DNA of 64,000 nucleotides from Pipra filicauda. Its lineage: Eukaryota > Chordata > Aves > Passeriformes > Pipridae. The translations under genes and the position numbers were made by a program. Numbering within the stretch: the stretch's first letter is position 1; each line of letters begins with the position of its first letter. Location of the stretch: positions 61,015 to 125,014 of the forward strand of contig NW_024104902.1 in NCBI RefSeq assembly GCF_003945595.2. Reading direction: 5' to 3'. Under the pieces are notes generated by a model, which did not search any database, was not told the DNA's origin, and saw nothing but the letters and a program-made list of their open reading frames with translations. This document shows, piece after piece, positions 25,011-35,495 of the stretch.

Positions 25011-28000
25011 CAGTGACAATAACAATATTTGGCTTCTTTCTTACCCATTCTGTCTTTCACAGTGAGCAACTGTTGTCTCATTAGCAGGTGTTCCTTGGCT
25101 GTTTGTGCCAGCCTGAAGTACCTGGTGTGCTTTCTGGCCAGCTCTGTAAGTGCCTGCTTCAAGTGCAGTTGTCCCTTTTCTGCACAAAGTATCAGTGCTA
25201 CGTTGAGAGCATTAAGCTTTTAAATGTGTCAGTGGCTTGTCTTTTTTTTTAGCTGGAGTCATACTTGTCTGTATGTTTCAGTAGTTCTGTCACCCTTTCA
25301 GTGTTCTAAGTGATGCTGAATAGTAACTCCTAATCTACAGGCAAAGGGCTCGATTGTAGGAGTCTTGGGCTGTGAACATGTGGGATCTCTCAAGTTAAAC
25401 ACACTTTTAGAGGAGTCTCAGGAAGAAGGCATGCAGTGGTCTTTGGTATGAGCTTTGGTACAGCTGCTGAGGGTGTGGGCTGTAGAGCTGCAATGGATCA
25501 GCCCATTGCTGCTCTGTGTCAACACCAGATGAGGGCTGCTTTTTAAGGCAGTCCTAATGTGACTGTTGCTATCAGCCTGAGATACCCTGTTTTCCTGTTA
25601 CTTTTTTATTTCATTTTTTTAAATGAATATGCTAATATTAGCATGTACCCTGGGTTGTAGTAAAGTGTGATAACCAGGAAAGCTACGGTGCAAAGCTGTT
25701 TTCCTAAGGTGAATCAGAGGATGCAAATGATAGAAACTCGTCTACTTTTCTCCACAATGACTGTTAACAACATGTAGTTTCACTTTAAACAGGAGCCCAC
25801 TGAACTAAGCATATGAAAAAATGTGTAAGAGCTTGCAGATTGCAATAGTGCAGAGAAATTATGTTAAGGAGAAGGGACTCATTTTATAGACCAGGAAAAT
25901 AAAGGAGGTTTTTTTCCTGCCTCTTTTCTTTTCTACAATCTTTTCTCCCCTTTTTAGCAAATCTGAAGTTTTGTGTTGAAATGTGGTATGTTTGTATGCT
26001 GTGAAATGATCCAGTTTCTGCCTTGTAAAAACTTGGTTGTTACTCAACAGGAGAGAACTCAAGCTGCTCAGTGTTGTTTGAAGAGACTGTTTAATGGTAT
26101 GCCACCTCTTTCGTGTCCTATCTGCACAATTATTTTTTTTTAATATTCTTGTGCACTGTTTGGCTGTAGAGGGTTGGTATCTTTGACTCTGCCCTGGAAA
26201 TGAAAAATTTACTGTAAATGTGCTTTGATGGAAGATCAGCTCTGCAGCTGCTGTGGTTTCTCTGTTGTAGAAAGTGCTGTGTGCAGTCTGGGTACTGTCA
26301 GTTCTGAAAACGCACTCTTGATATTACCTGCACACTCATTTGCTGGCATCTTTTTCAAGAGTGTGTGGGTCAAGCACGAACTTAGATACTTTTGTCCTCC
26401 TTTTGTCTTACTTACCTGTGCCAATCACATGCTTAAGGAAGACTGGAAGTCATATCACAACCCATTTATGGACATGAGATCAAAACCAAATGGGAGACCA
26501 ATGATCAAATAAAGCAAAGTTGAAGATGGAAAGGAGGTAGAATTGCAGCAGCAGTAAAGATAGAGGATAAAATTATGGTAAATATATAAAGCCAGTGGGA
26601 GAAATTTATAACCATTGCGATGCTTTGAAGGGAATTTAATGACAGGAAAAAAAGACTTTTGCAGGAAGACTGATTTTTTTTATTTTTTATTTTTTCTATC
26701 AGGACCAGAACTAGCTGCAGAGAGGCTTTCCAGGAGGGAGATCAGACTAGAGATAAACAGGTAGGAGGCAAAGGAAGGGGGAGAGTAAAAAGAACCTTAA
26801 CCTCATTGTGGTTGGGTTTGTTAGTAAAAGCAGGAACAACAAGCAGAGTCCGGGAACTGCTTGATAGGTGGATGCAAGCTCTTCTGAAGATGGCTTTAGT
26901 GATGAAGTATGGACTGTCTAGTGCACTTAACCTATCCAAAGGCATGCTGTGTCCAAACTTTTACTGTGAGTCTTAGTTGCTGACTCAGTGCTGATGCAGT
27001 ATCTATAGTGCTTGCCTGCAAACGTGGGCTCTCAATTCAGCACTGGTTTCATTCCATTCTTTCAGCTTTCTCTCTGTGAAGACTTTCCAATCAGAGTTCA
27101 GAATTAGTTCAGTATATGTATAGTGATTTCTCCACTTCAGAGCTGTTTGACCAGTGTCTTATTAGAAGCCTGTGTCCTATAAAACAAGGGGCTTAACTCT
27201 GTCCTCTGGTGAAGGACCTTCCTGATAAGCTGAGTTGAACAGATCTGCACAGGCCAGGCTCTGTGCCTATACACAACCTTGCCCAGGGTTTTTCTGAAAA
27301 ACCCAGTCCCCTGCATGTTCAGTCCCCTGCTCTGTGCCTGTGCACAGGAGGACATCAAGGACAGATGCATCCTCCTGATGTGAGTAGGGTTTACTGTTGT
27401 AAACCCTGAGATAAAACTGGTACTGCAAAACAAGGCTGGCTCTGCCTACAATCTTCAAATGTGTAGCAAACACACAAAAAAATGGACTTTCTGCAGGATT
27501 GCTGGCATGCACAAGGCATTTACTCCATGCTATGCCAGGGCCAGCAGCAGAGGGGAAGGGAGAGGAGCTGTGGGGGCTTTGAGAGAGAGCGAAGCCACAG
27601 CAAAAGGGGCAACTTTGCAGCAGTGCTGCAGGGTGAATATTACCTGTCTCAGCAGGCTGCATGTAGACTTGGGGCTCACAGTCTCATCACCCGTGTTCTA
27701 GTGCTGTTCAATAGCAAAAGGACTCTGGCTGAGTGGAAATGATGCTCTGCAATGTTTTAATCTGAGACACTGCAGGCTTGGCTTTCAGAGATGCCTGAGC
27801 CTGAGTTGCAGCGTTGCATGCTCATTCATAATAGGGTGTCAAATTATAGGAGAAGCTCTATTTGTCATAAATGGCAGCTCTATGTTTCAGCAGATATTTT
27901 GTGAGTCTAGTGAGCCTAAATCAAGGCAGTGTGGATTAAACTGTCCCTCTGATTTTCTAGGTCACTATTGGAGGGTGTTTGTCAATTTAAAACTCTTTTA

Positions 28001-31000
28001 CACCCTGCAAAATATTGTCTTTTAATAAAACTCCTTTGAAATCCTTATCCATTATCTTGGCATTTTGCAAAAGGTACGATTATGTCCCAAAGTCCGGTTG
28101 AACAAGACCCGTTAGATGGATGACAACTTCCAACCCTCTTCAGTAAATAATAGTTAAATTTCCCTGAGGTGTGGGTTTTTTTCTCTTCCTCTTTTTGTTT
28201 GATATCTCAGACCAGAGAACAGTGTATATTCCTACCAATCTGAATTTAAATGAAGCAGACAGCTAACTCTGATTTGCTTCTGTTCCTTCCCATCAGACAA
28301 ACTGGCTTGCATTAATCATATTAATAAAAATGACATTAAAATTACCAAGTTTTTAAAGGCACATGACCCACCAAGTTACAAGTCATCCTGTATGCGTATT
28401 AATTACAAGTTGACTAAGATTTCAGTAAAAGCTCAAAGGAATGACATTTTTCCCTGTATGTTGGTTTTAATTTGGAAAGCTCCCTTGTAATGCAAGATGT
28501 ATTCTGTCCTAATGTGGTTCTCTAATCACAGTATGCTTTAATTTTGATAGATGACCCCCAAATGCTTTAAATATACTAAGATTTGCAGTAATTAGAATTA
28601 TTTTTTTAATACTTTGTTTCCTGAACTATCCATGGTGATGTCCGTCTATCATCAGATGGATTTGTTTACTCATTCTCTTTCCAAAAAAAAAAAAAAGAAA
28701 AAAATCAAGTTATTTGTACTGAGAGTTTATCTTTGCTGCTATGTGGTGGAGGAAGCATGTTATAATTTATCTCACTCCAGTTACTGCTCCCTTTTTTGAG
28801 AGATCGTGTTCTGAAGAAGTGCACATTTTTCAGAAATGTTCAAAGCCCTTCCCCTCCCTCTCCCATCTACCAGTAGTAGCACATTGCCCCAACAGGAGAG
28901 CCAAAAAGTCACTTCAGTCATTCTGAGTGCTTGCCAATGGAAACTGAAGTACAAGGCAGGATTCACTAGGCTTTTTTTTTCCTCTGCTCCATGTTTCACC
29001 TTACTGTGTTTGTAATATATAATGCTTGTTTACACACAAATATACACATCTAGCGTATATTTTCAGTGCAGAATATTTATTAACAGAGGTTGTACACAAC
29101 AAGAAAAAGTGTTGAGGATATTAATCTCCTGTCATTTCCCCGAAACCTGTCCTCCTCTGTCCTCATTCCTTGTCCTGTCATGATTCCTTGTCTGACCTTT
29201 GCAGTAGTGTTTAACTGTCATGGTTGCTACTGTTTGTTCAGCCATCAGACAGTGGGACTGATGTGAGAGATGCTCAGTTTAGCCCAAGTGCTACCTATGG
29301 AAGTGCCCTTGCCTTTCCACAAGGAAGACGTTTGCTGGGCTTTTGCTCATTCATGGCTGGTTTTATCCTTTATTTCAGCGGTGACAAACCCCCACCCTGG
29401 CAAACAGGATGGCAGGTTTTTACCACCACTTGCCAGTGTCTGGATTTAGGCAGTGAGCCCAGGAGGGTCCTGACTTGAATAACTAGGGGAAAAAAATGTT
29501 TCCTTCCTGGGCCAGTTAATAATCAGATCATATTAACAAGTAAAATTTGATTAGGCTTCTGATTAGGAAAGAGTAAGCCAGGAGTTTGAAGCTTGTTGTG
29601 TCAACAGAACAGATTAGCTTCAGTCTGATGTTCTGCTTTCAATAAGAAACTGTTAATAAAATTATAACGTCTGACTTCCTCATGAGGTTCTGAACATAAA
29701 GGACTTTGAGCAGTTGCAAAATATGAAAGCACTGGGACTTTGTAAACAACCAGGCAGAAGACTATCAAATCATTTAATTGCAATAAAAAAATGATAGTAG
29801 GGGAAAAGGGAAATATTTGTCTCTAATGAATGAGGTAAAACTTGCATGTTTGGAAAATGCTAGTAGGTTGCTCTCAACTGCCTGAGGTGACCACTCAGGA
29901 GGGCAGATGTCCCAGCTGGAGGGCTCTGAACTTACTGTTGCGCAAGGCTTTATAAGCAGAATAGCCCAGTTCAATGCTGAAAAAGTTCTGAACAATTCTG
30001 ACAGTTTAACCTTTTTATTGGAAAGTATTAAACTAAGCAATGTCACCAGCACCTTGTGAGGAGGCTCATTGCACGCAAGAGGCAACTGGCAACGTAGTGT
30101 GACCTGGAATGGCATCTGGGTTTTTTACTGAGAACAGATTTTAGAAGAAACAGAGAAAATAATTCCTGTAAATTTTTTATTGAGCCCAGGTACTTTCAGG
30201 CAGCTCTGAGAATTGTCCAGCAGATCTCCACATACTAAACTGTTGGCATTTTGCCATACAAACCAGCATCACAGAAATTCAGGGTACTGACTGTTAAAAA
30301 CATATTGCAAAGGCCTAACATTTAGAAATATAAATAATGCTTAGCCTACTTTTCCATCAGAATAGGATCCAGTGACACTGTGATTAATCACAGGCTGCTC
30401 AGCATCAGTAGGGGGAAATGAAACCTATTAACGCTGCTGTGTTCTCCAGGTGCTGAGGCTGTATGGGAGGAAATGATCTCTGATGTGAGGGGAGACGGAC
30501 TGCTAATTCAAAAAACAAAATTCCACCTGCTGTCAAGAATGATTAGGGATCAGAAGGGTACATTTGTGGTGATTGCTTGATCTTCGTGGCTAATGAAGTT
30601 AACTGTCTACAGTCAGACCCCCATTAAAGTTAACTGTGGTGTTTTATGTTGTACCTAAAATGTTCCCCTGCCCCAGATATGTTCAAGCGGGACAATATCT
30701 CCCTTGCAGCATGCTAACTCACTCTACCTCAGGCTCAAGAAGTGTGAGAGGGTGAACATTGCTCTCAGCTCAAAGCAGCAAGCTCTGATTCTGCTGGTTA
30801 CTTCAGGCACTGCTGACTGATTTTGGATGCTCTCTCTGAACAGTGAGTGCTCTGTTGTGTACCACCATCATTAACAATGGTCTTCAACTTCGAGGGGGAT
30901 GGGAACAAAACAATGTTTCTTCTACCTCTTTGAATTTCAGCATTGTGGATTTAAATCTACTCATTTTCTGTGCTACATAACAGCCATGGTACCTTTGTCT

Positions 31001-31829
31001 ACTACACAATTCATTTGGTCACGACCTCTACGAATTTTGCCCTCAGATCACTTTGAATTAACCTCTGGGAGGGAGTAAGATGTCCTGCTGGAATACCAGG
31101 TCTTGGATTCTCAGGTTTCTGCAGGAAAGCTGTAGATTATCAGAAAGACACACCAAGGGCAATGCACTGTAGTCCATCAGCAAAGAGAGAGCAGGATGAT
31201 GTGTGCGAACAGAAACAGACTGACAAACATGTTGCTGTCATGTGCACACCCTTCATAGAGAAGATGGGAAAGTGCTTTGTACTTAACTGGAATGGGGTAG
31301 TGGTATCAAGGCTCAAGTATGGAATGATATTTCTTAGAGGATATGTAAGCTAAAGATAGCCAGACAGCTGTAGGGGAGTTTGTCTTGCAAGCCCCCTCCC
31401 CTCAGAGAAATGTATCACAAACACCAGGTAAAGCTGAGATTGCTTCATTATTGTCGTTGAAGCCACTGAATTTGTGTACAGATGTAGCAGAATTGGGACC
31501 AGTGGGGAAGTAGTAATTAGAAAAACATTCATTTGGGAAGAGACTGGCCGGAGGAAAGGAGGTACAAGGGGAAAAAAGGGGTTCAGAAGTGGAGAAATGG
31601 AAAGTAAGATAAAGATCACGTATAAAACACAAGAGGGCAGATTTTCCACCAGTAAGAGTATGAACCTTTGCAGATGTTAATGTAGCTATCCTAGTGACCC
31701 AAGGCCACCAGGATGCCAGAGGGTACCCTTGGGGCAACTCACTCGCCTACCAGTCAGGTCTGCTTTGGAAAGGACTGGTGTAGGAGGGCGGAGGCAAGAG
31801 GGATCACTTGCACCTTAAGGTTAAATGAT
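25011..31829. other. Intergenic spacer between CBLB and ALCAM (middle part)
   Basis: No gene recognised. The stretch at about 27230-27760 is clearly richer in G and C than its surroundings and gives overlapping open stretches on both strands (up to 131 codons on -), but none carries a known motif. An A-rich tract lies at 28683-28704. The block at about 29224-29478 is open for 84 codons on + but unremarkable. Confidence 0.55.
28683..28704 (+). repeat. A-rich tract
   Basis: Fourteen A residues, a G, and seven more A residues in intergenic DNA. No recognisable element lies upstream. Confidence 0.65.
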
Positions 31830-32212
31830 GTGGGGAGAGAAGGATGATGGATTTGTACTTCAGTAGTAGTTGTGTGTAGTTAATAGGATTTAGCAGTGAT
31901 ACACCACAGCTTTGTAGCTGTGTGCAATAGCAAGCCAAATGATGGGAATTGATAACAGTAGTCTGTTTATTAGTTAATTAAGTTATTTGATTTGTTAATT
32001 ATTAGTAATATGTTGATCAACCAATAAGCATTATAGCCCCTATCAGTTAGGTCATAAGCCTGAATGTAAAGGAGGAGAGTCAGATCCCGAGGCAACAACC
32101 CAGTAGGTGATTCTTCTGAAACTGGACCTTGCATGACTGTGTCTCTGTAGAACCTGAGGCAGTAAAGAAGTATTGTAAACTTATCTTAAATACCAGTCTG
32201 ATTCCTCTTTCA
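31830..32212 (+). mobile_element. Possible degenerate solo LTR of an old endogenous retrovirus
   Basis: The right part looks like an LTR 3' region: AGTAAAGAAGTATTG (a variant poly(A) signal) is followed by a short stretch ending ATTCCTCTTTCA, with CA as the final dinucleotide. The part before it (ATCAACCAATAAGCATTATA, CCTGAATGTAAAGGAGG) resembles an LTR promoter with a CCAAT box. No matching second LTR, primer-binding site or internal viral coding region was seen, so it would be a solo remnant. The left boundary is a guess and no clear target duplication was found. Confidence 0.35.
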
Positions 32213-34206
32213 CTTAGGCTGCCTTCCATAGTGGTCTGCAATCTTTTTAATTCCTTCTTAAAGGAGGAATTAATTTAATTTTAATTCTAAAAAGTTCTTT
32301 TATTCTCATTTGTAGCTCATTAGTTCCTCCATGATCTAAATTGTCTTGGTTCTCTTATATGCCCTGGTAAGTATTTTGATTCCAGTGAATTTCAGCTTAT
32401 GGTTCCTGTTTTGGAGCAGGGGGATTTGCTTATTTACTTGGAACTTTATAATCAGCTTCCCAAATCTGTCTGGATACTTTACAGCTGCCTTTGCAGATAG
32501 TTTTTTTTTTTTTCCTGAGTAGTCTGTTACTTTTTCTTCCTGTGAAATATAGTTTCTTTTGGAGAAAATTCTCATTCCTGATTTAATTTCCTTTGACTAT
32601 TTTCTAATGATTTTGGGTCAGTTTTAATATTTTATGAGTCATTTCATTATTTGTTCCATCTCGGTTCCTCAGTGCCTGACCTGAGTCAGGCACCACCTTT
32701 GTCCTGCTCTGCAAGTTTTAGCCTTAGCCAGAATTTAGAGTTTTTCCCATGTGGATGAGCATCAGCAATACATAATGGGTGTGCTATTTGTGATATCTTC
32801 ACAATAAAATTGCCTTCAGGATGGTGGAAAGAAAGGCTGTTTTCCCCCTTAGAAATTCTCTCCCCTTTGCTGTTTACCACAGCCACAATCACTGTTTCTT
32901 TGGCCATGTCTCTACCATATGCCCAGCCAGCAATAAATGGCCATGACTTTTATTTCAAATGGATTTATTAGGGATGGTGAGTAATGCATTTTTATGCTGG
33001 ATTAGTTATTATACTCATGTCTTGTGTCAAGATCTAGTTGGATGAAAGAACTGAGTGCATTAAAATACCATTTGAGAAGGGTTTATTATTTAATAATACC
33101 TTGAAATGCACTTGAATACTTTTCCTCATGTAAATTTATGTAAATGTTTTTAGACTGAAAGCTGAATTATTATAATAAAAGCAGTATTATGTATATTGAG
33201 GAAGCTGAGCTGTTTGGGTTTGGTCACCGTATCTCTTGGAGTTGAAGAAGCTCATCCTGTCCAACCTAATTATTTCCACAGATCCCAAGAAAGCTTTTCT
33301 TTTTCCTCTCAGTTCATCTCTGAGCTCTGAGTTGAATTGTACTAGTTGGAGAAACACAAATGTTTAAAAAGTTCTTTTGGTACCTGCTGTTATGTTGAGG
33401 CCAGATTAGGGTTTAAGCAAGTTCTGTTCCAGGTGCTACTGCTGGTTCAGCCACTAGACCCTCTTTAAAACTTTGGGAGCAAATATAACCTGCTTAATGC
33501 CAACTCTCTGCAACTGGAACTAGATGGATTTGTTAATTTGTTGAATTTATCTCTGCCCAGTACTATAGACTGTTCCCTCTCTGGAGCTATATAAAGATAT
33601 ATGGTGGCTTCCTCTGCTGGAGCTAAAGATGGCCACTAAGGGTAGCAGGTTTATAAAGGATTGCTCTGACTGCCTTATATCACCAGATCCAAGGTGATAG
33701 CTATTAGCACCTTTCAGCTAGTGTAAATGTAGAAAAGCATATACCTAATGAGGAGAGAGCAAATGTTTGAATAAGTGCTCCAGGGAGAGCGGCAGAGAGA
33801 GCATTAAGATGGAGCACTGTATCTGTCCAAGGACTGCATCCTTGGAGGGCACTGACCACAGCAACATTCCCATCTCAGATTCTTTTTTCACTTCTTTTTT
33901 TCAAAATTTCCACTTTAAAAAAATATTTAGCTGTCATTGAAGATAACCAGTAGTGAGTTATGCTCCTATTTACTGTCAGTTTTACTCTTCCCTTCTCTCC
34001 ACACTCCCTCTTTGAAGGACCAAACAATTGATTTCTCAGGCAGAGGCAGTGTGAGAGAAGCTGGCTCACAAATATGACTTTCTTCTGACCACTGATTACT
34101 TTTGCTGACAAACTAGTACTTCTTATCCCTGCCTCTAATGTGTGTAAAAATTTCAGTTAAAAAACCTCTGCTTTCCCCCTGATTTTCCTCATGTGGTTTG
34201 GATTAG
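32213..34206. other. Intergenic spacer, right of the possible LTR
   Basis: AT-rich sequence without a recognised gene or repeat. Open stretches on the - strand (32336-32575, 32686-32907, 33875-34111) show no family motifs. The final 40 bases act as a plausible splice acceptor for the exon-like island that follows. Confidence 0.55.
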
Positions 34207-34276
34207 GAAAATCCGGGACCCAGCAGGAGACACAGCAAACCCAGACTGAACTGCAAAATGGATTACTTCAAGTGCG
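34207..34276 (+). other. Exon-like island A (possible coding exon of an unknown transcript)
   Basis: A 70-nt block bounded by an acceptor (GGTTTGGATTAG|GA) and a very good donor (GCG|GTGAGT). It is open in two frames. Entered after one base of a codon, as at every CBLB junction seen here, it reads KSGTQQETQQTQ then TELQNGLLQV and leaves two bases. Those two bases fit the block at 35291 in frame. The glutamine- and threonine-rich peptide matches nothing I recognise. It could be an internal exon of an unannotated + strand gene, an alternative CBLB 3' exon, a noncoding RNA exon, or chance. Confidence 0.3.
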
Positions 34277-34320
34277 GTGAGTGGGGGTTAGAAAGACATT
34301 GCACATAGAATTGAAACTAC

Positions 34321-34367
34321 CTTATCATAGATACTGCACTTGATCTTAGCCAAAAGGCTGAGTATTC
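34321..34367 (-). pseudogene. U2 snRNA pseudogene, 5' fragment
   Basis: The reverse strand reads CAGCCTTTTGGCTAAGATCA followed by AGTGCAGTATCT, matching the first roughly 48 nt of U2 small nuclear RNA (CGGCCTTTTGGCTAAGATCA, then AGTGTAGTATCT). The branch-point recognition stretch is altered (GTAGTA to GCAGTA), the first bases diverge, and the rest of the 190-nt RNA is absent. No U2 promoter element was looked for successfully. It is a truncated retroposed copy, not a functional gene. It sits antisense inside the interval between exon-like islands A and B. Confidence 0.88.
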
Positions 34368-35185
34368 CACACACTGGAATCTTGCTAACTCTAATTTTAT
34401 CAGAAAGTCTGTCTGATCTGATTTCCATATCATGTTTCTTTCTGTTTAGCAAGTGTAGTCACTTTGGCCAGTTGTGTTTGTTGTGTTTACTTTCTTAAAT
34501 TTGTGGAAATGAGTGTGATCTTTCTTTATTTGGAGTAATAAAACCAGAGAGATATTTTATATCAACATCTTTGAAATTGAATTTGTGGAAATATTTTGTC
34601 TATATGAGGTTTTATTTGATTCTTTAATTCATTTCATTTCCTGAATTTAGATTCAATTATATGTTCTTCCTTTTAAATGTATTCTGTTGTCCATCTAGAA
34701 TAGCTCTTCTTGTGGCAGATGCAAATATTAATGAAATCTCTGATCTGGTGTGTAGACATTATTGAACACTAACAACACAATCTGAATTTGTATCTGCTTT
34801 CTAGGCCTGGAGAAAACAAACTTACCTCAGTGATGTACCCATTCAGGTACTTAACTGTTCTAGTGAAAATCTCGAGGAGCAGGGAGGAGAAGGGAGTTTG
34901 AGCTGAGGGAAGCATTGTTATGGATTTGTAATTGGCCTCTTTTAATATAAGATTCATTATGTAGCTTGTTATATAATTATTGGTCTATTATTATATTCTA
35001 TATAGTTTTATAATTGTTCTGTTATTATATTGTAGAATTTATCTGAGTGAGGTTGCATGTAGGTTTATATTGAAAGAGAGACAGCTTTTTTCAAGAAAAA
35101 GCATATGAGTAGAAATCATTACATTTAAATAGAATTTAATCTACATCCTTAAATGTAAGACTTGTGCTGACATTCCAGTACCATT

Positions 35186-35201
35186 AAAAAAAAAAAAAAA
35201 A
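35186..35201 (+). repeat. Poly-A tract (16 A)
   Basis: Sixteen consecutive A residues about 90 nt before exon-like island B. No element body was recognised. Confidence 0.65.
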
Positions 35202-35290
35202 GGCACATTGGTGTTACAAGTGTAGGTTATGGTATTACAGTTGAACCTTTGCAGTGTGGGTTACACTTTTGTGCTATTTTCCCAAAACAG

Positions 35291-35495
35291 GGAAACTTCA
35301 CAGGGACTCCACAACAATGGATATGAACATGTAGAAGCCCCAGCATGGGAAGTTTAGTCTGTTTCTACATTTTTTTTCCCTGTTTCACAGTCCATTTCAT
35401 GTTTATAGTTGTGTTAAATTGCTGGTATTTATCTCAAGGTGCTTTGTCATTTCTGAGCTGGATGTCCTACAAATAAACAACTGATGGCAAGGGCA
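35291..35495 (+). other. Exon-like island B (possible terminal exon with stop and poly(A) signal)
   Basis: Preceded by the acceptor TGCTATTTTCCCAAAACAG. Joined to island A, whose two leftover bases plus the first G here make Arg, it reads ETSQGLHNNGYEHVEAPAWE, then V, and stops at TAG 35355-35357. An AATAAA follows at 35472-35477, 115 nt later, which gives the full layout of a terminal exon. The NGYEHV tyrosine motif and the hydrophobic C-terminal Val would suit a signalling or receptor tail, but no family was recognised. Upstream coding exons were not found. The right limit is estimated from the poly(A) signal. Confidence 0.3.
35472..35477 (+). terminator. Candidate poly(A) signal after exon-like island B
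   Basis: AATAAA in CTACAAATAAACAACTG, 115 nt after the in-frame stop of island B. Confidence 0.3.

Noticed and set aside
24576..25025. 149-codon open stretch on the - strand, the longest in the window
   Set aside because: It is the exact antisense of a CR1 LINE fragment. It has no splice context or family motif.
27267..27662. 131-codon open stretch on - in a GC-richer patch
   Set aside because: Overlapped by other open stretches on both strands. No motif, no splice-supported boundaries, and composition explained by local GC content.
30984..31056. Acceptor-like ACATAACAG followed by an open frame (HGTFVYYTIHLVTT)
   Set aside because: Short and stops after about 24 codons. No poly(A) signal and no partner exon found.
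31402..31737. 111-codon and 99-codon open stretches on -
   Set aside because: No family resemblance and no supporting start or splice signals; probably chance.
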